From Argopecten irradians (lineage: Eukaryota > Mollusca > Bivalvia > Pectinida > Pectinidae), in the NCBI RefSeq assembly GCF_041381155.1, contig NC_091149.1, positions 13,904,609 to 13,968,608 on the forward strand: DNA of 64,000 bases, in the 5' to 3' direction. Both the position numbers and the translations under genes were made by a program. Below, piece after piece: positions 59,190-64,000 of this stretch. The stretch's first letter is position 1. Every line of letters begins with the position of its first letter. Below the pieces are notes generated by a model. It was not told the DNA's origin, made no database searches, and was given only the letters and a program-made list of their open reading frames with translations.

Positions 59190-60860
59190 TTTCTGATACC
59201 CTATTCTATTTTGGGCTGTGTTCTGTATTTAATGATCATCGAGTAATGGTATCGACAGAAATTAATTATGTGTTTTAAGTTAATCAAGTTTTATTGCTCC
59301 TTTTAATTGTTTAATTGTCATTCTGTTGACTTTTAATTTATTAGCATGGACATATCAGTGTGTATTCAATGGAGATTGGGAATTGATTTCGACAGAGATT
59401 AATCATGCATTTTTTAATATTTCCGTTTTCATTTACCCTTTGTTAATGTAATTGGTGTGCCAAATTGTCAAATTTACCTTAATGATATTGTACATTACCC
59501 ATTACTATAATAATAGTCTTGTACTTATGGTTTAACCAGCAAAGACGTCGAATACTACAGCAGACACTAAACTTTATGCATTTAATCATATTTACAAATA
59601 TTAAAACAAGTTTACCCATTAACTATATTTCAGAAGTGTTTACTTCCAATTTCATGCCAAGCTACTTGTTAAAATACTTCTTTTTAAGGACTTTTTGTTA
59701 GGTTTTCCAAAACTCTTACTTAACTACAGAGTACTGTCGAATAAAACAATTATAATAGAAAGCAAAAATAATAAAACACTTATAGCGATGTATTATTCTT
59801 TTTATGGTTTAGAAATGTGTGTGGATATACAATGAGTTCATTGAAATACATGTACACTGTCTTCTACTTTCATAAAGGACAAGATATCAAAACAACCTAC
59901 TTAACCCAAAATAAAAAAAAATAAAAAAAAAAGTTCTTTTGCTTTAAGCGCGCAGTAATGCCAACAGTGATGTAGTGCCAAGGTTATATCCAAGGTTCTC
60001 AAACATAAATGCAAAATAAGATGGAATTAAGATACTTCATAATACTTATATTCCATTATCAATATTTCAAAGCCCTGTTTACTCCCAAACTCACGCCAAG
60101 CTGGTTGTTAAAACAGTTCTTAGGGTTTCTGTTATTAAATTCCCTAATATTATTACTTAACTACAAAGCACTGTCGAATACGACTATTATAATAGCAGAA
60201 ATATAAAATACATCCAGCGGTTTAATATACATTTCTTATTTTAAACTTTTTGTGGATGGAGACTAATTTCACTGAAATACACTTCTAGTTCCGAAAGGTA
60301 GGACAAAAAACTTAATGAATAGAAATCACCTACTAAACCGAAGTGAAAAATCTCAGATGTAAGATTTAATGGCAACCGATTGCTAACAGTTAAATATAAT
60401 CCGTTACAAAGGGATAATATCACAACTGTCTTTCAAAACTAAGCCGGTATTGTATATAGATCATTTACACACCAAAAAATACGTGCATTGATTTTAAATT
60501 TGCATGAATGTCAAACGTGGTGTATTGTCATGGTAATATCCAATGTTTTATAACATACATGTAAAATAAATTGAAATTCAGACATTTTGCATTAAAATAA
60601 TTTCTTTTTTTAGGAAATTGGAAATAATAGCTCATGCTTAGTTCAACGTTGTTCAAAGGTTATTCAATTATATCCAAAATGAGGGAATAAGTTTGAATAT
60701 TAACAACGCTCATGCAATAAGCAGTATGACCTTAAAACCCATATATATATATATATATATAACAGAAAGTATGCCCGATATTTGTATTTGTTTGAATGTA
60801 TTTTGTACAGTAATCTAGCGAATAACATATAAGTGCAACGGCATCGAATCAAGGATATCG
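59190..60860. repeat. Old segmental repeats, copies c and d
   Basis: 59190-59260 resembles 56620-56690 (accctatt(c/t)tattttgggct). 59635-59880 and 60070-60300 are two tandem versions of the copy-b tract. 60265-60860 follows copy a. Small open frames at 59519-59701 and 60009-60206 are by-products of the repeat. Confidence 0.68.
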
Positions 60861-62015
60861 TGAGGAAAGCAAATATAACACATACATGACAACGACAAAA
60901 GAAGACATGCTGAAAAACAAATCACCCTCCCTGCCTAATTTTTTAACCTTTATGTAGGCAGGATGTCTTGTATATTTCTCGGATCAAAAACAGACGTGAA
61001 ATACTGGTCACTGGTCTATTTCTGTACGGTATACATCCCTGCGAACTCAAGAGTGTATCGTTGTGCAATTGCTGAATGTAAAAAAATTACCAGGCCAGAC
61101 ACGCGTATTAGATATGTGAACTGCCAATACAGTGATCTTGGTTTGTGATGGAACATTTTAAGTCATAACAGCGTCAATGTGATTCAAATGGTCACATTCC
61201 AGGTTTGATTTAAAAGTGTTTAGTTCTTTATTGACATGTATTTAATCAGAAACAAATACTTCTGTGTGAATATCAAATGTTATACCTTTGGATTTTTATA
61301 CAAAAAAAATCAATTGGACATGTGGAATATTACACTAATTTGTTTGCTTTAATATCGGGACATTATATTGGGAAGTATTCATATAATTTTAAGCTTTTTA
61401 TGGTCATTGTGTTATGTCACTGTTTGCTATAAAGGGAAAAGGGCGGATCATTAAGGGAAACCGAGAGTTATGTGGGAACAGGTCTCTCGTGGTACCGTGG
61501 GAAACACCGGTATGCTAGGTTCTTTGGCTACCGGTTGTTACTAGGCTCTGGTCATACTACGGCCATTCTTCCAATGATAATACTTTTCGATGAAGAAGCT
61601 TTAAATAAATTCAGATTAACAGTATTTTATATTTGCGGTTGTTTTCTGAATATAGCCTGTGTATTAATGTCTAGATAATTAGTTTGTGCTAAAATGTGTA
61701 GCATACTAGAATAAAGGTCAATACCATATTTTCAAATGACAGCTTTGCGATAGGACATGTTGATTATTCGCCAAATCATCATCATCAATGCGATCAATGG
61801 TATACTTCAACTTTGACCTCTTTGAATGTAATGCGCATTTAACGCAATGATATGACGGTGAAGAACCTTGGCATTATCAATTAAACTGAAATGCATGAGC
61901 TACATTAAACATGACCTTTCATAACTCAGAGATACCATGACAGTGTAGACAAAGTGACATTTATATCGGATATAGTATGTTATTTCTATTGCAAACTGCC
62001 TCGAATAAAACATCA
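60861..62015. other. Intergenic, no gene seen
   Basis: Open frames at 60963-61148 and 61472-61678 (+) have no recognised motif. Nothing else stands out. Confidence 0.4.
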
Positions 62016-63175
62016 CGACGATATGTATGAAACATTGACAGAAAGTTCCAAGACGCTGATGAGTTAATAGATATTTGTAGATGAATAATGACCTGAAAAT
62101 AATACATGTTTACTTAGAGAAAAAAATACACCAAATAAAAAAGTTGTTTTGTTAAGTAGTAAGTCAGATAACGTACGATAACGAAATGAATTTAAGCATA
62201 ATTAATGGTCGGCGTTTAAAAGTAGGAATAAATGTATCCACTGGCAAAGAGCGGTCTGCTATGTATACGATGACAGAGGGACACACATATATGTATAGTC
62301 AATTATGTTTGTTACTATAATTGTAAGACGATAGTTTTTAATTATGGTAGCCGTCTTTAGTATAATTATTATGCTAATACATGTTTATCTACCAGTGTTC
62401 TGGAAATAGTTCTTAGGTTTTTTGTTTTTTGAAACATCCGACTAGTATGACATAAATCGCGTAGTTCCTTCAAAGGGAACATTAAATCGAAATATACAAA
62501 ACACTAACATGCGTTATACGATGTACGATGTTAACGAGATAACACTGACAGTGGATGAAGATTGAATCCATGGAAATATTAATACTACTACAGAGGATTA
62601 TTTTGATATATGACAATATTGTGTAATATAGAACACGATTGACACATTTATACGTAGAAAAAAAATTATCAAAACGCATTTTTATTGTCATAATGCTATT
62701 AATACTATTTCCTATTTTTAATACCCTTTAATTAATTGATGCCAACTGAATACCATTTTTTTCAAGATGAAAATAATATCTATATGCATGAAGGTACGAC
62801 TGTGACAATATACTACATTTGTGTGTTACCATAAGACTATTTACGCCACCTGATGCGAATACATGTAGCTTTAAGTTATATATACTATAACTGGGGGAGA
62901 TATTGACATGCTATTTACTCGTTAATTATATATTAAGGTTTTACAGTCAGAAGGTTCTATTGATGAATTAAAGTTTGAAAATCGTTGAAATGGACAGAAA
63001 ATATTATGATACATTATAAACATTAGATACAACACAAAGTATATTCACTGTAAAATTATTGTGTTTATTATTTAGTTTATACCTATGTATGTTTAGATGG
63101 AAATATACTTGCAGAAATCACTTTATCATTGCTGATATCACTACAGAAATGTAAAATGAAATTATAGGTCACACC
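62016..63175. repeat. Old segmental repeat, copy e, with the empty foldback site
   Basis: 62016-62350 is collinear with 52860-53270 minus the foldback element. 62830-63170 is collinear with 56290-56620. Order is kept, so one ancient duplication of at least 1 kb, expanded elsewhere by insertions, explains both. Confidence 0.6.
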
Positions 63176-63467
63176 TTGGTATCATGGCCTGATCATGTAT
63201 ACTCATTTAACTGCACGGTGGATGTAAACATAATCATTAAGGCAGTAAATGTTTTTGGCAGTACTGCCGAAAATCATTCTCAGCTCCTATTTATAGTACT
63301 AAAATTAAAACGTATGCATTGTAAGTGTTGCTATTCTCAAATATTTGGAAATCTCTGGTGGTGAATAACTAGTAGAAAGTTTTTCTTCATTCTTGGGTAT
63401 GACAATTACGGCACTTATTTCAGGTATAGTACATATAATTATTTTTTCTTTGTTTTCATACCAAATC

Positions 63468-63520
63468 TGGCTTTCTGATTGGCCAATTTTTTTTTTGCAT
63501 ACCACTATGAAAAAAATTCG
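63468..63520 (+). promoter_or_regulatory. CCAAT/TTTGCATACC module, second copy
   Basis: ctttctgattggccaatttt then tttgcataccactatgaaaa aligns almost base for base with 44109-44157, upstream of the Crypton-like relic. A CRE-like gtgacgtcac follows near 63549. No recombinase sequence is visible in the remaining 450 bp. Confidence 0.45.
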
Positions 63521-63909
63521 AGAATGTCGCGAAACACCGACGTTATCGTGACGTCACAATAGATACATTGACGTTGCGTATTGATTCGGAAAAAAATATT
63601 CCCTTGAAAAACCACTATAATGTTACATTAAAACATACTTCATTTTATCAAATAGAGTATAACATTAGTTATACGTATTGATGTTTATGCAAAAAAAAAA
63701 ATATTTGTTAATTTTATCGCGGATTCACACAGTTTCCAAACATTTTTTTTTCTTTCATACCCCGATAAAATTAAAAGAATAGTGACATCAATGCTTAAAT
63801 GTAAATAAGTATAACACTGATTCATTTTTTGTATTTGACTCAAGATATGCAATATTGATACAAAGTTTCCTATATATTTTGACCTAAATTTGCTGATATA
63901 CATTCGGTT

Positions 63910-64000
63910 TCAAAGATCAAATATTCCAGCGTTTTATTATACTTTTTTATTTAAAACTATTTGTGGACTTAGAATAGGTTCACTGAAATACACTTCTACT
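63910..64000. repeat. Old segmental repeat, copy f, cut by the window end
   Basis: aaatattccagcgttttatt, ctatttgtggacttagaata and cactgaaatacacttctact match copies b to d. It continues past the window. Confidence 0.75.

Noticed and set aside
61472..61678. 68-residue + frame with a hydrophobic C-terminus
   Set aside because: No family resemblance and no transcription signals; probably chance.

Overview
The window reads as nuclear DNA of a bivalve mollusc, most likely a pteriomorph such as a scallop (inference). It is AT-rich and gene-poor. It carries intron-containing genes with GT/AG junctions, three paralogous RING/B-box (TRIM-type) sequences of the kind bivalves have in large numbers, tRNA-derived SINEs ending in (CAAA)n, and short elements with tandem cores that resemble the pearl/Helitron-like repeats known from bivalves. 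Nothing looks prokaryotic or organellar.

Layout. 1-5.5 kb: a duplicated promoter region and an intact TRIM-type gene (coding exon 3988-5508, + strand). 7.4-11.4 kb: a second copy of that promoter region with no gene behind it. 11.4-18.5 kb: MITEs, a SINE, a near-perfect 88-bp hairpin and a 60-bp minisatellite of about 24 units. 18.5-22.2 kb: an inverted paralogue of the TRIM locus, broken by three frameshifts. 22.2-29.1 kb: four elements sharing terminal motifs, each with its own internal tandem repeat (one with eleven 146-bp units), plus nested SINEs. 33.1-42.1 kb: a third TRIM-type gene (33073-34581, - strand) with two tandemly duplicated upstream promoters. 44.1-45.4 kb: a Crypton-like recombinase relic. 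48.1-52.0 kb: a DDE/SWIM transposase gene cut by a SINE, with a broken PHD-like gene running the other way. 52-64 kb: no recognisable gene, a foldback element, a tRNA-derived SINE and old segmental duplications.

How the parts fit. The TRIM genes share one architecture: a TATA-containing promoter, a non-coding first exon ending ACAG|GTTTR, a 1-4 kb intron, then one coding exon whose acceptor lies 28-38 bp before the ATG. The promoter module (CCTCGTTCTGG, TTCGCTAAAAATAATATGCAAAT-like block, TATATAAG) occurs seven times and always points toward a TRIM gene or toward where one appears to be missing. Most other structure comes from mobile elements. Three SINE copies have perfect target-site duplications, and one of them splits the transposase exon.
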